A stretch of DNA of 6,293 nucleotides from Nitrospira sp. (GTDB taxonomy: Bacteria; UBA9089; CG2-30-40-21; SBAY01). Both the position numbers and the translations under genes were made by a program. Below, piece after piece: positions 5,170 through 6,293 of the stretch. The stretch covers positions 1 through 6,293 of the forward strand of contig SBAY01000108.1 in the NCBI GenBank assembly GCA_005239945.1. Reading direction: 5' to 3'. Within the stretch, counting starts at the first letter, position 1. Every line of letters begins with the position of its first letter. A model generated the notes under the pieces. It did not search any database. It had not been told where the DNA came from and was given only the letters and a program-made list of their open reading frames with translations.

Positions 5170-6042
5170 TTAATATCCCCTTTCTCCGATGAAATTAGCT
5201 ATTTGGCGAAGTGGTTCTGCCTTGTGATTAAAATCTTTGATGGCCGATAATGCCTCTTCAATTAACATTTGCACCTGTTTTTTGGATGATTCTATGCCAT
5301 AAACAGCTGGATAAGTCAATTTCTTTTTTACTAAATCACTTTTTCTCTTCTTCCCTTTTTTACCTTCTTCCATATCCAATAAATCATCTACAATTTGGAA
5401 GGCTAAACCAATATGTGCTCCATATTGGTTTAAGGAGTGTGTTTGCTGAAGGGTTCCTCCTCCCAAAATACATCCTGCCTTCACTGCGGCACAGATTAAA
5501 GCCCCTGTTTTATGGGTATGAATATATTCAAGGGTAGGAACATCTAATTCTTTATCCTCAGATTCAATATCGACTACCTGTCCACCAATCATTCCAAAGG
5601 TGCCGACAGCATAGGAAATTTCCTCAAAAACTTTTATTGTTAGCTCGGGAGGGTATTTAATTTTGGAAAGCAAATAGAAGGCATAAGTGAGTAAGGCATC
5701 CCCGGCTAAAATAGCCATTGCCTCATTAAATTTCTTATGGCAGGATGGTTTTCCTCTTCGGAAATCATCATCATCGATAGCAGGTAAGTCATCATGAATA
5801 AGTGAGTAGGCATGAATTAATTCTATGGCAGATGCTGGCTGTAATAGTTCTTTTTCCTTTCCACCTACCGCCTCCCCAGCGGCTAAAAGTAAAATCGCCC
5901 TTATGCGTTTTCCACCTGAAAACACCCCATACCGCATGGCTTCATGAATTACCCTCGGATACTCATGTGCCTTGGGTAAATAATAATCCAATGCTGTATC
6001 TATTATCTTTTTTTTAGTTGATAAATACTCATTAATATCCAT
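5170..6042 (-). CDS. ispA: Short-chain polyprenyl (farnesyl/geranylgeranyl) diphosphate synthase
   Basis: This cytosolic enzyme adds IPP units to allylic diphosphates, giving C15 (or C20) precursors for undecaprenyl, quinone and other isoprenoids. The 290-residue length is normal for the family (about 290-300). IPP-binding residues are Lys45, Arg48 (GGKRIR) and His77. The first aspartate-rich motif is DDLPAIDDDD with Asp84, Asp85 and Asp90, followed by Arg95-Arg96. Gln155 and Asp158 (GGQVVD) and Lys178-Thr179 are present. The second aspartate-rich motif is FQIVDDLLD with Asp219, Asp220 and Asp223, then Asp236 and Lys241 before TYP. The IHAYSLIHDD context is that of E. coli IspA, favouring C15 product, but C20 cannot be excluded. 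Just after the second motif the chain is unusually lysine-rich (GKKGKKRK, residues 227-234). The start at MDINEYL fits family N-termini, but no Shine-Dalgarno site precedes it. It is convergent with carB. Confidence 0.95.
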   Translation of the reverse strand: MDINEYLSTKKKIIDTALDYYLPKAHEYPRVIHEAMRYGVFSGGKRIRAILLLAAGEAVGGKEKELLQPASAIELIHAYSLIHDDLPAIDDDDFRRGKPSCHKKFNEAMAILAGDALLTYAFYLLSKIKYPPELTIKVFEEISYAVGTFGMIGGQVVDIESEDKELDVPTLEYIHTHKTGALICAAVKAGCILGGGTLQQTHSLNQYGAHIGLAFQIVDDLLDMEEGKKGKKRKSDLVKKKLTYPAVYGIESSKKQVQMLIEEALSAIKDFNHKAEPLRQIANFIGERGY

Positions 6043-6061
6043 AATTACAAGTGTTGTATCT

Positions 6062-6208
6062 GTAAGTGTTCAGGTATCAGGTAAAAAGTCAGGAGAACAA
6101 TTTTTGTAACCGTTCAGGTGTCAGTTACCGGATAATTTCTGCCACAAATTCTGCCACAAAGACACTAAGACACGAAGATTCACTAAGACTTATAGTAACC
6201 GTTCAGGT
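6062..6208. repeat. Three dispersed copies of a GTAACCGTTCAGGT unit upstream of ispA
   Basis: Perfect copies of GTAACCGTTCAGGT are at 6106-6119 and 6195-6208, and a 12-of-14 copy is at 6062-6075. The copies at 6062 and 6106 run on into AGGTATC or AGGTGTC heptamers (6072-6078, 6116-6122), the same units as in the carB array. Start-to-start spacings are 44 and 89 bp. The region is non-coding and ends just before the ispA start. Confidence 0.7.
6137..6190. repeat. 12-bp tandem duplication followed by a GCCAC-AAGACAC half-element
   Basis: TTCTGCCACAAA occurs twice in tandem (6137-6148, 6149-6160). The second copy runs into GACACTAAGACACGAAG and on to CACTAAG, which parallels the left arm of the hairpin at 4885-4919. 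No complementary right arm is nearby, so this looks like a half-copy of the same repeat family. Confidence 0.6.
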
Positions 6209-6211
6209 TGT

Positions 6212-6293
6212 TTAGGCTATAGGCTGTAGACTGTTAGCTATTGAGTATTGATGACCCAAAATCTTCTCGTTTTCCATGTTTTTGAGTCGCAAT
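6212..6293 (-). CDS. Possible 3' end of an unidentified gene upstream of ispA (partial)
   Basis: On the - strand a frame is open from the window edge and ends at a TAA at 6214-6212. The visible part reads LRLKNMENEKIL and then a tail ending NSLQPIA. The tail is translated from the degenerate TAGGCTA heptamer array, so the original stop codon may have been lost or overrun by the repeat. The gene upstream of ispA is often xseB, whose C-terminus is helical and charged, but I see no diagnostic motif and do not assign it. It could equally be a chance frame of 26 codons. Confidence 0.25.
   Translation of the reverse strand, partial: LRLKNMENEKILGHQYSIANSLQPIA
6213..6254. repeat. Degenerate TAGGCTA-type heptamer array
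   Basis: Six consecutive 7-bp steps can be read: TAGGCTA, TAGGCTG, TAGACTG, TTAGCTA, TTGAGTA and TTGATGA. The first three differ by one or two bases and the last three are more decayed. On the - strand the array overlaps the end of a possible reading frame. Confidence 0.5.

Noticed and set aside
6043..6200. Sigma-70 promoter for ispA on the - strand
   Set aside because: Several weak boxes exist (TTGTTC with GATACC, TTGTGG with TTATCC) but none has good hexamers and spacing together, so no promoter is claimed.
6062..6208. CRISPR array or iteron-type origin from the repeated GTAACCGTTCAGGT units
   Set aside because: There are only three short copies, unequally spaced, with no conserved spacer length, no DnaA boxes and no cas or rep gene nearby.
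1..6293. tRNA, rRNA or other known structured RNA genes
   Set aside because: I saw no tRNA cloverleaf with a T-arm signature, no rRNA core sequence and no known riboswitch consensus on either strand.

Overview
The window is an AT-rich bacterial segment with three confidently identified housekeeping genes. carA (414-1526) and carB (1553-4789) lie head to tail on the + strand and encode the two subunits of glutamine-dependent carbamoyl-phosphate synthetase. A short-chain polyprenyl diphosphate synthase of the ispA type (5170-6042) lies on the - strand, convergent with carB. Both enzymes keep all the catalytic residues I could check. I cannot assign a phylum. The protein sequences are clearly bacterial, carA and carB have strong Shine-Dalgarno sites, and the density of short repeats resembles genomes of uncultured bacteria or cyanobacterial-style heptanucleotide (STRR) repeats. 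That resemblance is an inference.

Layout. Positions 1-112 may carry the 5' end of a leftward gene with its own divergent promoter (weak evidence). Positions 74-319 form a long imperfect inverted-repeat element that includes 'GACAGGATT' tandem units. A good extended -10 promoter for carAB (321-349) starts right at its edge. carA and carB are 26 bp apart, each with an AAGGAG-type ribosome site, so they almost certainly form one transcript. Positions 4790-5169 hold a MITE-like hairpin element (4820-5008) flanked by a 9-bp direct repeat, then a heptamer patch and a smaller inverted repeat. Upstream of ispA (6043-6293) is a mosaic of short dispersed repeats, in which a possible upstream leftward reading frame ends.

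Function. CarA releases ammonia from glutamine and passes it to CarB. CarB makes carbamoyl phosphate from bicarbonate, ammonia and two ATP for pyrimidine and arginine synthesis. IspA condenses IPP with allylic diphosphates to make the C15 (or C20) precursor of quinones, undecaprenyl lipids and other isoprenoids.

The most unusual property is that the short 7-bp tandem repeats between genes also occur inside the genes. Four separate heptanucleotide arrays lie in frame in carA (900-941, 1147-1180) and carB (2795-2829, 2987-3020). Each falls in a linker, a surface loop or the oligomerisation domain, and never in a catalytic motif. One shares 11- and 12-base words with the repeats upstream of ispA. 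Every coding unit is free of stop codons in all three phases. This points to a genome-wide process that seeds or expands heptamer arrays and is tolerated only where the protein can absorb it.
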